64,000 bases of DNA from Candidatus Saccharimonadota bacterium (GTDB lineage: Bacteria > Patescibacteriota > Saccharimonadia > Saccharimonadales > Saccharimonadaceae): NCBI GenBank assembly GCA_017433245.1, contig JAFRHO010000013.1:25421-89420 (forward strand). The letters are read 5' to 3'. Position numbers and translations under genes: made by a program. The notes under the pieces are model-generated. The model worked only from the letters and a program-made list of their open reading frames with translations. It made no database searches and was not told the DNA's origin. Within the stretch, counting starts at the first letter, position 1, and every line of letters begins with the position of its first letter. Shown piece after piece: positions 45,369 through 53,783 of this stretch.

Positions 45369-45531
45369 TTTGAACCCTTTAGTTATAGCTGTTTTATGGT
45401 TTTGTTATATCATATTTTGAGAGAGTTGGGAAATGCTTTACAAAAGTGGTATTTTATGGTATTATGATAATAGTATTTGGTTGGTAAAAACTAGAGACGT
45501 ACATTTTTATTCGAAAGGTTGGTGATAATAA

Positions 45532-46518
45532 ATGCCAAGAAATCCAGAATTGGACAGATTGAAAGCGGAACAGCAGTCTTTATTTGAACAGAAACAGGCT
45601 GCGTTTCAGAAGTTTAAGGATTTGCAGGAGCAGACTAATAATGCCTATGACATGATGGAATCGGCATGGGATGATCGCGTCGCCGCTAGGGAGTGCATGA
45701 ATGTTGAATTTACGACAAGACAGTCGGCTTTGGCTTATCGTGATGTAGTCTGGGATGAATACTGCCGGATTCGTGATTGTAATAATTCTCGCATTGAAGC
45801 ATTGAAGTATGATGCTGACGCTGAACATCGTGCGATGCAGGAGTGTTTTGAGCGCGCTAGCGATGCCTATCAGTATGGTGACAAGTCTGAGGCGCCTTAT
45901 TGGTCTCAGCAAGGACATGAGCATAGGGCGCGTCGTAATGAGCTCAATGCTGAAATTTCTGAATTAGGTCGTGAGGTCAAGCAGGCTAAAGCAAATGCCG
46001 AAGCTTCGGCACCTAGGGTAGATTTTTCGGCCTATAATCGTGCGAGAGTCGCCTTCGAATCAGCGAAGGCGCGTCACGAATCAGCACAGGCTGAGTTTAA
46101 GAGACTGAAAACATTGCGTGATTCGGCAAAGATTGAGTTTGATCAGCTTCAAACTCGATATAAGCAAGCACAGGAGGCATTTAATCGGAAAGTCGAGGAA
46201 GTGAGGACTTCTAGGGCGGCAACGAAGCAGCGAGTGATTGATAAGGTCAATATGGCGCTTGTTCATGAAAAAGGAGGCCTGTTTTACCTCGGTTCAATCT
46301 TTGGACAAGATGCAAAGATTAGACCGCGAAACGATGGAAGTGGTAAAACTGATGTTTACTTTGGCGGTTTATATGCGGCCGGGGACGGAATTGGACATGG
46401 ACATGCTATTATTGACCAAGATGGAACTGTCACTTATTTGCGTGATGCTTGGCAAGACCATGATGATTATCTGATTGACAATGCTCGGAAACGTGGGCTA
46501 AATACCCATAAGATTTAA
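45532..46518 (+). CDS. Coiled-coil protein with DUF1771-like segment and unknown C-terminal domain
   Basis: The 328-residue protein has no signal peptide. Residues 1-240 are charged coiled coil. Within it, about 95-145, EHRAMQECFERASDAYQ...SQQGHEHRARRNELN recalls the DUF1771 helical segment, which is usually next to Smr nuclease domains; no Smr domain follows. The C-terminal 85 residues (YFGGLYAAGDGIGHGHAIIDQDGTVTYLRDAW) form a compact Gly/Asp/His-rich domain that I cannot assign. Base composition is less G-skewed than in neighbouring plus-strand genes, which may mean recent acquisition. A TATGATAAT -10-like box lies upstream. Confidence 0.75.
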   Translation: MPRNPELDRLKAEQQSLFEQKQAAFQKFKDLQEQTNNAYDMMESAWDDRVAARECMNVEFTTRQSALAYRDVVWDEYCRIRDCNNSRIEALKYDADAEHRAMQECFERASDAYQYGDKSEAPYWSQQGHEHRARRNELNAEISELGREVKQAKANAEASAPRVDFSAYNRARVAFESAKARHESAQAEFKRLKTLRDSAKIEFDQLQTRYKQAQEAFNRKVEEVRTSRAATKQRVIDKVNMALVHEKGGLFYLGSIFGQDAKIRPRNDGSGKTDVYFGGLYAAGDGIGHGHAIIDQDGTVTYLRDAWQDHDDYLIDNARKRGLNTHKI

Positions 46519-46537
46519 CAAGAAACCAACCAAATAC

Positions 46538-46565
46538 AAAGACCGGTGCTAGTTGCCGGTCTTTT
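46538..46565 (+). terminator. Intrinsic terminator
   Basis: AAAGACCGG / CCGGTCTTTT stem with a 9-nt loop, ending in TTTTCC; 20 nt after the coiled-coil gene. Confidence 0.85.
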
Positions 46566-46575
46566 CCTTTTATGG

Positions 46576-46581
46576 TATAAT
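46576..46581 (+). promoter_or_regulatory. -10 box, leaderless start
   Basis: TATAAT in TATGGTATAAT context, 6 nt before the ATG at 46588. Confidence 0.6.
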
Positions 46582-46587
46582 AAGTAC

Positions 46588-46887
46588 ATGTATTTATTGA
46601 AAAATGAGAGAAAAGATATTATGGTCGCTTATGGGCTCGAAAATGCTGTTGAGAAAGACCATTATGAAGTTGGACCTGATACTTGGGTGTATCTTTTTGA
46701 AGAGAAAGATAAAAATTATCTTTTAGTCTCGACCGATTATACTGGCGATTATGAATTTGAGGCGTTTCCGCATCTGTTAAAACTTAGTAACGGAGTTGAA
46801 TTTGTTTTGCAACGGGAAGTTTTGGTTGTGAATGATTGTTTGACGGAAAAGGTTTCGAATACTGTTTTGTTTGAATATGCAGATTAA
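46588..46887 (+). CDS. Small hypothetical protein
   Basis: A 99-residue protein (MYLLKNERKDIM...), acidic, predicted alpha/beta, with no membrane helix and no recognised family. The start is fixed by the leaderless promoter; a second Met at residue 12 (46621) has no Shine-Dalgarno site. It ends about 37 nt before the deaminase gene, which has its own strong ribosome-binding site, so both may share a transcript. Confidence 0.6.
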   Translation: MYLLKNERKDIMVAYGLENAVEKDHYEVGPDTWVYLFEEKDKNYLLVSTDYTGDYEFEAFPHLLKLSNGVEFVLQREVLVVNDCLTEKVSNTVLFEYAD

Positions 46888-46923
46888 TAGAGATGAATGA
46901 TAAGTACAATACTAAGGAGGTGA

Positions 46924-47391
46924 ATGTATAGAAAAGAATTTATGGAGATGGCGGTGAATGAAGCGAGAGAGGGAATCACTAATCGTGATGGTGGACCATT
47001 TGGCGCGGTGATAGTGAAGGATGGTGAAGTGGTTGCGTCGGGGCATAATCGGGTGATTGCTAGCAACGATTCGACTTGCCATGGGGAGATTGATGCTTTG
47101 AGGAGGGCAGAGAGTTTGCTGGGGACTTATGATCTGACGGGTTGTGAGATCTATACGACGGGTGAGCCTTGCCCGATGTGTCTCGCGGCGATTATGTGGG
47201 CAAATATCGGAAAGGTGTATTATGGATGCTCTTTGGCCGATAATGAGGAGATTGGATTTCGAGATGCGAAGTTTGATGCCGTGATGGGGGGAAGAGTGGG
47301 ATTGCCGGAGGGTTTCCTCGAGGAGAGAGATCGAGAAATGTGTCTTGAAGTGTTTCGGGAATATGAGGGGATGGAGAGAGTAAGATACTAG
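46924..47391 (+). CDS. Guanine deaminase-like cytidine/deoxycytidylate deaminase-fold enzyme
   Basis: A 155-residue zinc deaminase. The zinc site is His53 in CHGEID (with catalytic Glu55), and Cys83 and Cys86 in EPCPMC. The usual HAE is HGE here. The overall pattern (GGPFGAVIVKDG, MWANIGKVYYGCS, FRDAKFDA) is closest to bacterial guanine deaminases (guanine to xanthine), although a tRNA or cytosine substrate cannot be excluded. A perfect AAGGAGGTGA precedes the ATG but at a short 3-nt spacing. Confidence 0.82.
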   Translation: MYRKEFMEMAVNEAREGITNRDGGPFGAVIVKDGEVVASGHNRVIASNDSTCHGEIDALRRAESLLGTYDLTGCEIYTTGEPCPMCLAAIMWANIGKVYYGCSLADNEEIGFRDAKFDAVMGGRVGLPEGFLEERDREMCLEVFREYEGMERVRY

Positions 47392-47419
47392 ATTATTGTG
47401 GTTCGGTGTGTTGGGGGGG

Positions 47420-48673
47420 TTATTCTTGTTGGTCTTTTCGTGATAGAGTGCACTTTGCTATAATGGTTCCGATAACTACAGCGATTGCGACAGAGGAAAG
47501 GCTAAACACTAGTTCGACGCTGCCGCCCTCACTGGTAAATGTACCGGTGTTGGGGACTACGATGCCTTCATCTTCGTTGTCGTCATCGTCTTCGGTTTTT
47601 GGTTCTACGATTTTGAAGGTGGCTTTGGCGCTTCCTGAATCTGGTTCCGTGAAATATGCTTCAAAGGAGTGTTCGCCTAGTGCGAGGGTGTTGAGGAGGG
47701 CTGCTGGGAGGGTAATAGTCTGGTTGTCTGGATCTACTATACAGTTTTCAGCCATGTTTTGATACTCGCCATCAATGATAAGATTGCCTGTGCCACAAAA
47801 AGTTGTTACGTCATTGTCGATTTTGAAGACTAGTGGTTCATCGCTGCCGATGACGTGCTCACCGCCGTCGCCTTCTAGTACTTCGTAAACTCGGCGGAAG
47901 GTTGCGTAGAAGGTCAAGGATTCTGTGCCGGGCGTTACTCTGAAAACATTGTCTTCTATCTGATCGGTGACTTCTTGGCCGTCTAGCTCTAGATACGCTA
48001 GTTCGTTGCCGGGTTCGGGCACGATTCCTACTTCCACATCAGTGCCGCCGATGACGATGCTTGGGACATCGAGATCTCCGTCGCCCGTAATGTATTTGTA
48101 GACGGAAAGTTCGTGGCCGGCTCTTACGTAGGCGTCCATGGTGATGTTTCGGATTTCTTTGCCGGTTTCGGTGCCTTCGTCGATGACGGCGAGGTCGAGG
48201 GTGACCGGCGTGTTGCGTTTCATGATTTCGACTTCTGGTTTTACATCATAGGCAACTTCAAAAACAGCATCGCCAGCTTGAACATGGATCCCTTCACTAC
48301 TGATAGATGGGTCCATATATTCTTCAGCGTTCCAATAAAACCAGCCGTCACTTAGAGAACAGCTATTTCCGCCCATGCCTGGGAAAATCGCGCTAATGTC
48401 TCCAAAACCATACTCTAGTTCTTCATCATCTTCAACAGGCGTAAAATACCCTTCTAAATAATGTATTGTCATTTCGCGCGCCGCTTTTAATTTTACCCAG
48501 ATTGTATGATGGTCTGGGTCGGTGTTGTCAAGCTCGAGCGTGCCACCTTCTGCGGTGAAATAACTTTCAGCGGCGTGGGTCGGGGGGATATAGATGTTTG
48601 ATGATACTAGAATTGCCAGCATGAGGCATGCTGCGATTCTGAGATATTTGTTTTTATGTTTGGTTCGATGCAT
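47420..48673 (-). CDS. Exported surface protein with VPNTG sorting-like tail
   Basis: The 417-residue protein has a signal peptide (about 1-34, ...PPTHAAE), then several beta-sandwich-like modules rich in acidic residues (AGDAVFEVAYDV, TPVTLDLAVIDEG). The C-terminus has an acidic spacer (EDDDDNEDEG), VVPNTGTF, a hydrophobic helix (about 388-408) and the tail SRKDQQE. This arrangement mimics an LPXTG sorting signal with VPNTG in its place. AAGGAG precedes the ATG. Two cysteine pairs are possible. Probably cell-wall- or membrane-anchored and exposed to the host. Confidence 0.78.
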   Translation of the reverse strand: MHRTKHKNKYLRIAACLMLAILVSSNIYIPPTHAAESYFTAEGGTLELDNTDPDHHTIWVKLKAAREMTIHYLEGYFTPVEDDEELEYGFGDISAIFPGMGGNSCSLSDGWFYWNAEEYMDPSISSEGIHVQAGDAVFEVAYDVKPEVEIMKRNTPVTLDLAVIDEGTETGKEIRNITMDAYVRAGHELSVYKYITGDGDLDVPSIVIGGTDVEVGIVPEPGNELAYLELDGQEVTDQIEDNVFRVTPGTESLTFYATFRRVYEVLEGDGGEHVIGSDEPLVFKIDNDVTTFCGTGNLIIDGEYQNMAENCIVDPDNQTITLPAALLNTLALGEHSFEAYFTEPDSGSAKATFKIVEPKTEDDDDNEDEGIVVPNTGTFTSEGGSVELVFSLSSVAIAVVIGTIIAKCTLSRKDQQE

Positions 48674-48796
48674 GGAGACTCCTTAAATGTTTATTTGACC
48701 TTGTGCTTATTTTGATTATAACACAAAATGGTTATGGTTTGTGGGTTTTGAACGAAATTTCATTTTGAAATATAATTGTAGAAAAGGAGATGGAAA

Positions 48797-49606
48797 ATGA
48801 GGAGTGATGAAGATAAACTTAAAGAAATTTATGAGGAAGCTGTTAGATATTTGCACGATATAAAACCTGTCGAAATTACCGATGGGCAACTTGAGAAATA
48901 CTTTCAGGTTCATGATATATACAAAGAAAAGAACAGAATTCTAAAAAGGCTATGTGGCTCTTTGCAAAACTATCAAAGCATGCCAAATGTGATAGGATTT
49001 TATACGAAAGAGGAAAGGGCTGAAGGTTTTAGAAAGGTTTTGTTCAATTATGATGAGACCAAGATTCTGGATGCTTATGCGAGCTACGAGAAATTACGAG
49101 ATGCGTTTGCAAGGGAATTTGATATTAATAAAAGCAATTTTGAGCGAAAGAATAATTCGTGGACTAAGTATTCAAAAGCAGTGCTTTCTGCGTGTGTTTT
49201 TATGAAGCAATTTAAAAATGCCGATGATTTCAATACTTTCGTGGGATTGTTTTCTTACAATGAGGTGACTAGGGTTGCTTTGCCATTGTTGCTAGAAAGG
49301 GAGATTTATGGTTTGGGATTTGCTTTGGCGTGTGATTTCTTGAAGGAAATAGGCTACAGCCAGTATCCGAAACCGGATGTTCATTTAATTGGCATTTTTC
49401 ATGCTTTGGGATTATGTGAAGATAACCAGTTGAGTTGTTATAAGGCGATTATTAAAATGGCAAATGCAACCAGAGAAACGCCATTTAAGGTAGATAAAGT
49501 TTTTTGGATGATTGGATCGGGGAATTTTAATTCGGATTATTATGAGGGCGAGATTAAGCCGAGGAGAGATAATTTCATAAAGCATATGAAGGCGCTGGGA
49601 TTCTAA
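48797..49606 (+). CDS. Hypothetical helical protein, possibly HhH-GPD fold
   Basis: A 269-residue soluble protein. The C-terminal half has YPKPDVHLIGIFHALGL and DKVFWMIGSGNF, which recall the helix-hairpin-helix/Asp region of HhH-GPD DNA glycosylases (a KxDxH/L pattern), but the catalytic Lys is not obvious. The N-terminal 120 residues are charged and helical and match nothing I recognise. It has its own AAGGAG site 8 nt before the ATG. Treat a DNA-repair role as a guess. Confidence 0.6.
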   Translation: MRSDEDKLKEIYEEAVRYLHDIKPVEITDGQLEKYFQVHDIYKEKNRILKRLCGSLQNYQSMPNVIGFYTKEERAEGFRKVLFNYDETKILDAYASYEKLRDAFAREFDINKSNFERKNNSWTKYSKAVLSACVFMKQFKNADDFNTFVGLFSYNEVTRVALPLLLEREIYGLGFALACDFLKEIGYSQYPKPDVHLIGIFHALGLCEDNQLSCYKAIIKMANATRETPFKVDKVFWMIGSGNFNSDYYEGEIKPRRDNFIKHMKALGF

Positions 49607-49740
49607 ATGATTCCAGGCCTATAAGTACTTTTTCTTCGGCCTAACTTGGCTCCAGATTCGGATTCTATAGAATAAACATTGAATTTTAAGTTTGTTTAAG
49701 GTTGGACTGGTAGAATCGGATTATAAGGAAGGGATTGTTT

Positions 49741-50235
49741 ATGAAAGAAAAGAATCGTAAGAAAATAGTAATTGCTTCGGCGCTAGTAGCTGGAGCGGCG
49801 TTAGGTGGTGCTGCAGCGATGCATCATCATTCGGTGAGTGCGACCAGTGGCGATAATGAAAGTGGAGAACAACAAGATGCCATCGATCGTCATAAAAGAC
49901 CAGAATTAAGTGAGGAAAAGAAGGCGGAAATAAAAGAGATGTTAGAAAACATGACGGAAGAAGAGCGGGAAGCTTGGAAAGAGGCGCACAAGAAAGGTGG
50001 TCGTGGTGGGATGCGACATGAAAAACCGGAGGGAATGACGGATGAAGAATGGGAAGAGAAAAAGGCAGAGCGTCAGCATGAAAAACCGGAGGGAATGACT
50101 GACGAGGAGTGGGAAGAAAAGAAAGCGGAGCGGAAGGCTAAGATGGAGGAAAAATTGCAGAATATGACGGAAGAAGAAAAACAAGAATGGCTAGAGAATC
50201 ATAAAAAGAAAAGTGAAGGAAACGAGGATGTTTAG
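49741..50235 (+). CDS. Exported charged protein with Glu/Lys repeats
   Basis: The 164-residue protein has a signal peptide or N-terminal anchor (MKEKNRKKIVIASALVAGAA..., His-rich MHHHS just after) followed by a highly charged helical region. Two direct repeats HEKPEGMTDEEWEEKKAER lie at about residues 93-132, flanked by related MTEEE(R/K)xxW units, so the core is a degenerate array of M-T-(D/E)-E-E-x-x-W motifs. This resembles Spy-like periplasmic helical proteins only in composition. The ATG at 49741 is preferred to a TTG two codons upstream. A strong AAGGAAGGG site precedes it. Confidence 0.7.
   Translation: MKEKNRKKIVIASALVAGAALGGAAAMHHHSVSATSGDNESGEQQDAIDRHKRPELSEEKKAEIKEMLENMTEEEREAWKEAHKKGGRGGMRHEKPEGMTDEEWEEKKAERQHEKPEGMTDEEWEEKKAERKAKMEEKLQNMTEEEKQEWLENHKKKSEGNEDV
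50017..50136 (+). repeat. Two tandem 60-bp repeats inside the charged exported protein gene
   Basis: Units at 50017-50076 and 50077-50136, differing at a few third positions; they encode HEKPEGMTDEEWEEKKAER plus one residue and are in frame, so copy number can change without breaking the gene. Confidence 0.9.
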
Positions 50236-50256
50236 ATTCTAGAGTGTCGCATTTAT

Positions 50257-50284
50257 GAAGCCGCTCCGAGTGGGGCGGTTTTTG
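50257..50284 (+). terminator. Intrinsic terminator
   Basis: GCCGCTCC / GGGGCGGT stem (one mismatch or G-U) with a GAGT loop, followed by TTTTT. Confidence 0.8.
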
Positions 50285-50288
50285 ATGA

Positions 50289-50294
50289 TATAAT
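50289..50294 (+). promoter_or_regulatory. -10 box of small Cys-containing ORF
   Basis: TATAAT directly after the terminator T-run, 24 nt before the ATG at 50319, with AGAAAGG between. Confidence 0.5.
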
Positions 50295-50318
50295 GATTGT
50301 AGATAAAGAAAGGTTTTT

Positions 50319-50411
50319 ATGGAACAAGCTATTTGTCAAAGATGTGCGGAGCAGATGAAGGAGTATTGTACGAAGGTGTTCCCGACGCTGAAGAGGTGGA
50401 AGAAGGATTAG
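50319..50411 (+). CDS. 30-residue Cys-containing small protein
   Basis: The frame MEQAICQRCAEQ ... KKD ends at TAG. It contains CxxC and a third Cys (ICQRC...YC), as in tiny metal-binding proteins, and a basic C-terminus (LKRWKKD). Promoter, AGAAAGG site and ATG are correctly spaced. It lies between a terminator and the TfoX-like gene. Too short for certainty; no family recognised. Confidence 0.45.
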   Translation: MEQAICQRCAEQMKEYCTKVFPTLKRWKKD

Positions 50412-50460
50412 GGTGGCACAAAGGCGTTTTTAGCGCCGAAGATGTGGAAGGAGATTCGAA

Positions 50461-50772
50461 ATGGCGAGCAGTAAAGAGTTTCGTGATTATGTCTTAGAAC
50501 AACTTTCTGGAGTGCCAGGGGTGTCTTGTCGTTCGATGATGGGGGAGTATTTGCTGTATGTAAACGGAGTGTTGTTTGGTGGGATTTATGATGATAGATT
50601 GCTTTTGAAGAAGGCGGTTGGGTTCAACGATGGTTTTGGGATGAGTGAGGTACTGCCATATGAGAGGGCCAAGACGCCGATGTATTTGGTGGACGAGGTA
50701 GATGATGTTGAGAAACTGGGGAAAATTGTAGCGGCGACTGCAGAAGGAATAGTGCAAGCAAGGAAAGAATGA
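50461..50772 (+). CDS. TfoX/Sxy N-terminal domain protein
   Basis: The 103-residue protein matches the TfoX N-terminal domain (SRSMMGEYLLYVNGVLFGGIYDDRLLLK, then YERAKTPMYLVDEVDD). In gamma-proteobacteria full TfoX/Sxy activates competence genes; isolated N-terminal domains like this are common and of unknown role. Together with comF (16545-17240) it hints at competence, but the link is not shown. AAGGAG precedes the ATG. It ends 3 nt before the next start, so the two are an operon. Confidence 0.88.
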   Translation: MASSKEFRDYVLEQLSGVPGVSCRSMMGEYLLYVNGVLFGGIYDDRLLLKKAVGFNDGFGMSEVLPYERAKTPMYLVDEVDDVEKLGKIVAATAEGIVQARKE

Positions 50773-50775
50773 AAA

Positions 50776-51507
50776 ATGATTGATGTGGACTTTGATTTTA
50801 CTTCCGATTCGCCGGGGTATTGGGATAGGTTTTGGAAGAATAATGATGGATTAGGCGGAGGGGGTTCCGATCCGGATGCGGCGAGTGCGGTTTTGCAGCG
50901 GTATAATCAAGAACTCTGGAGCAAAGAGTTGCCAAATGGGGAAAAGATGGAGCTGGCGCTCGGCGAGACTGGGAGTTTGTTGTGGAATGGGTTTCGGTTT
51001 GGGAGTGATTCGATTATTACGAGTTTTCGGTATAAGAGGCAGAGGGCTTTGCTGGAGCGGGTGGCCGAATCGATGGATGATTATCGGGGATTTGTGGAGG
51101 ATTTCTTGCATAAGACTTATACGATTGGCGGGGAGATTATTTTCCCGAAGCATGCGAGGAGTATTAATCAAGCGCGCGGAGTGAATCCTTTGGTTTGCGA
51201 CAGGTTTGATTTGACGCTGGAATGTATTCGGCGGTATTATGCGGGTGTTTCTAGCCCGCTGCACGAGGTGCTTTGTTCTGATAGCACGTTTTTTGATTTG
51301 TTTGGGGATTTTAGGGGGTATGTGGAGTTTTTCTTGTTGCAGGATTTGGTAAGTGAGGATTATTCTGCTGTGAGGTTTTGGGATGGGTGGAAGGATTTTT
51401 CGGATAATCCGATTCCGCAGACGGTGGAGGAGTATTTGGAGTTTTTGGAGAGGGAAGTGGGGTTTGTGGGGAGGAGGAATAAAGGGATAAGCAACTTTGC
51501 GCAATAA
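50776..51507 (+). CDS. Hypothetical protein (DUF6994-like)
   Basis: A 243-residue soluble protein beginning IDVDFDFTSDSPGYWDRFW, followed by LQRYNQELWSKELPNG, a pattern I associate with DUF6994-type proteins of unknown function; this assignment is from memory and tentative. It is rich in aromatic residues and has no enzyme motif, signal peptide or membrane helix. It is translationally close to the TfoX-like gene (3 nt) and followed by the promoter of the restriction operon. Confidence 0.6.
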   Translation: MIDVDFDFTSDSPGYWDRFWKNNDGLGGGGSDPDAASAVLQRYNQELWSKELPNGEKMELALGETGSLLWNGFRFGSDSIITSFRYKRQRALLERVAESMDDYRGFVEDFLHKTYTIGGEIIFPKHARSINQARGVNPLVCDRFDLTLECIRRYYAGVSSPLHEVLCSDSTFFDLFGDFRGYVEFFLLQDLVSEDYSAVRFWDGWKDFSDNPIPQTVEEYLEFLEREVGFVGRRNKGISNFAQ

Positions 51508-51510
51508 TGG

Positions 51511-51516
51511 TATAAT
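51511..51516 (+). promoter_or_regulatory. -10 box of the restriction-modification operon
   Basis: TATAAT 39 nt before the hsdM ATG, with CGGAG as Shine-Dalgarno site. The five genes behind it overlap or nearly touch. Confidence 0.55.
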
Positions 51517-51555
51517 ATAATCATAACCATATTTAATAATACACGGAGTAACTAA

Positions 51556-53118
51556 ATGAACGACACTAGAAAAGAGCAGGAGCGAGCTGAGCTCCATCGG
51601 ACAATATGGGCGATGGCTAATACCTTGCGTGGTTCTGTTGATGGTTGGGATTTTAAACAGTATGTCCTAGGTATGCTATTCTATCGGTTTATTTCCGAGA
51701 ATTTAACCAACTACATAAACAATGAAGAGCATAGAGCTGGTAACGAAAGTTTCAATTATGCTGATATTTCTGATGAGCAGGCAGAAACTATTCGTGAAGA
51801 CATGGTAAACACTAAGGGCTTTTTTATCCTTCCAAGTCAGTTGTTTGAGAATGTTCGGAAAAGAGCAAAGAATGATGATAATCTAAACGAAACATTAGAA
51901 AGAGCATTAAATAGCATTGAGGATTCCGCAAAAGGACACGAATCAGAAGATGACATGAAAGGGCTATTTGATGATTTGGATGTGAATAGCATAAAACTCG
52001 GGAATTCGGTAGCTAATCGCAATAAACGATTGGTTCAGTTAATGGATGGCGTTGGAGAAATGAAGTTGGGGAATTACCAAGATAATACGATTGACACTTT
52101 TGGTGATGCTTATGAATATCTAATGGGTATGTATGCTTCAAGCGCTGGTAAATCTGGCGGCGAATTCTTCACTCCGCAGGAAGTTTCGGAGCTATTGGCT
52201 AGACTGGCTACTTTTGGTAAAACTGAAATAAATAAGGTTTACGATCCGGCTTGTGGTTCTGGGTCGCTTCTTTTGAAGTCAGCTAAAATTCTTGGAAAAG
52301 ATAAAGTTCGCAATGGATTCTTTGGGCAGGAAATCAATATTACTACTTATAACCTTTGTCGTATTAATATGTTCTTGCATGACATTGATTATGATAAATT
52401 TGATATTGCCCATGGTGATACACTAATTGATCCACAGCACTGGGATGATGAGCCATTTGAAGCCATAGTGTCTAATCCGCCATATTCTATTCATTGGGAG
52501 GGGGATGACAATGCTACATTAATTAATGATCCGCGTTTTGCTCCTGCTGGCGTACTTGCTCCGAAGTCTAAGGCAGATCTTGCATTTATTATGCACTCGC
52601 TTTCTTGGCTTGCGACAAATGGGGCGGCGGCGATTGTTTGCTTCCCGGGTATTATGTACCGGGGCGGGGCGGAGCAGAAAATTCGCAAATACTTAGTGGA
52701 CAACAACTTTGTGGATGCGGTGATACAGCTTCCTGATAACCTCTTTTATGGTACTGGTATTGCGACTTGTATTATGGTGCTGAGGAAAAATAAATCCGAG
52801 AATTCAACATTATTCATTGATGCGAGTAAAGAATGCATAAAAGTTACGAATAGTAATAAGTTGAGCGATGCAAATATAGAAAAAATAATGCAATTCTATT
52901 CAGAGAGAAGTGATGTTGAAAATACAGTGCGTTTGGTACCAAATTCGGAAATAGCTGAGCAGAATTATAACTTATCGGTTTCTACATATGTTGAGCCGGA
53001 AGATACGAGAGAAAAGATTGACATAAAGGTATTAAATAACGAGATTAAGAAAATTGTAGAGCATGAACAAGAGTTGCGTGTAAAAATTGATAAAATAATT
53101 GAGGAGATTGGAGAATAA
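51556..53118 (+). CDS. hsdM: Type I restriction-modification system methyltransferase subunit HsdM
   Basis: Adds methyl groups to adenine (N6) in the target site recognised by HsdS and forms the M2S core of the enzyme. The 520-residue protein has SAM motif I DPACGSG (residues 230-236) and the catalytic NPPY (307-310), preceded by the conserved [16 protein letters not shown]. The N-terminal helical domain ([21 protein letters not shown]) is typical of type IC-like HsdM. First gene of the operon, followed after 2 nt by the GIY-YIG gene. Base composition is more even than in the surrounding G-rich plus strand, suggesting transfer. Confidence 0.96.
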   Translation: MNDTRKEQERAELHRTIWAMANTLRGSVDGWDFKQYVLGMLFYRFISENLTNYINNEEHRAGNESFNYADISDEQAETIREDMVNTKGFFILPSQLFENVRKRAKNDDNLNETLERALNSIEDSAKGHESEDDMKGLFDDLDVNSIKLGNSVANRNKRLVQLMDGVGEMKLGNYQDNTIDTFGDAYEYLMGMYASSAGKSGGEFFTPQEVSELLARLATFGKTEINKVYDPACGSGSLLLKSAKILGKDKVRNGFFGQEINITTYNLCRINMFLHDIDYDKFDIAHGDTLIDPQHWDDEPFEAIVSNPPYSIHWEGDDNATLINDPRFAPAGVLAPKSKADLAFIMHSLSWLATNGAAAIVCFPGIMYRGGAEQKIRKYLVDNNFVDAVIQLPDNLFYGTGIATCIMVLRKNKSENSTLFIDASKECIKVTNSNKLSDANIEKIMQFYSERSDVENTVRLVPNSEIAEQNYNLSVSTYVEPEDTREKIDIKVLNNEIKKIVEHEQELRVKIDKIIEEIGE

Positions 53119-53120
53119 AT

Positions 53121-53783
53121 ATGGGTAGCAAAGGTGTAATATATATATTAACAAATCCTGCATTTCCTGAGTATGTGAAGATTGGTTATGCTGATAATTT
53201 AGAAAAGAGATTAAGAGGGCTAAACAATAGTTCTGTGCCGATGCACTTTCGTGTGTATGCGGTATATGAAGTAACAGAGAGATTGACTGATAAAAAAGTT
53301 CACACTATAATTGACACTCTTAATCCAGATTTACGGGTAATAGATAAATTTGACGGCAAGGAATCAAAGCGTGAATTTTATGTCATGAGTGCCGAAGACG
53401 CTTATACGCTCTTTGATTGTATTGCTGAGATAAGTGGTACTGGTAATCGTTTGAAAAGGATGAAACCAAATGGCAAAGAAGTGCTAGAGGAAAAAGAGGC
53501 TTGTGAGATAGATGAGAATGCTAGGCGTAAGCCATTTCAGTTTAGTTTATGTGGCATTCGGGTTGGTGATGAAATAACCTTTGTTGATGATGATAGCGTC
53601 ACGGCAAAGATCGTGGACGATAAGCATGTTGAGTATCTTGGCGAGCAAATGAGTTTAACTGCTCTAGCAAAAAAGCTATACAAAACTGATACAGCCTTGG
53701 CTGGTCCTATATATTTTAAATATAAGGGCGAAATTCTTTCTGACCTAAGGGAAAGAATGGAGAAGGCGAATGAGCAAAATTGA
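53121..53783 (+). CDS. GIY-YIG-like (T5orf172-type) nuclease-fold protein inside the RM operon
   Basis: The 220-residue protein starts with a GIY-YIG-like domain: VIYILTN stands for GIY, VKIGYA for YIG, followed by the conserved Arg in KRLRGLN and Glu in REFYVM. The C-terminal part (about 135-215) has GIRVGDEITFVDD ... YLGEQMSLTALAKKLY ... GPIYFKYKGE, a module often found at the end of such nuclease proteins and recalling RAMA-like domains. It lies between hsdM (2 nt) and hsdS (14-nt overlap), so it is cotranslated. Its job in the complex is unknown. Confidence 0.85.
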   Translation: MGSKGVIYILTNPAFPEYVKIGYADNLEKRLRGLNNSSVPMHFRVYAVYEVTERLTDKKVHTIIDTLNPDLRVIDKFDGKESKREFYVMSAEDAYTLFDCIAEISGTGNRLKRMKPNGKEVLEEKEACEIDENARRKPFQFSLCGIRVGDEITFVDDDSVTAKIVDDKHVEYLGEQMSLTALAKKLYKTDTALAGPIYFKYKGEILSDLRERMEKANEQN

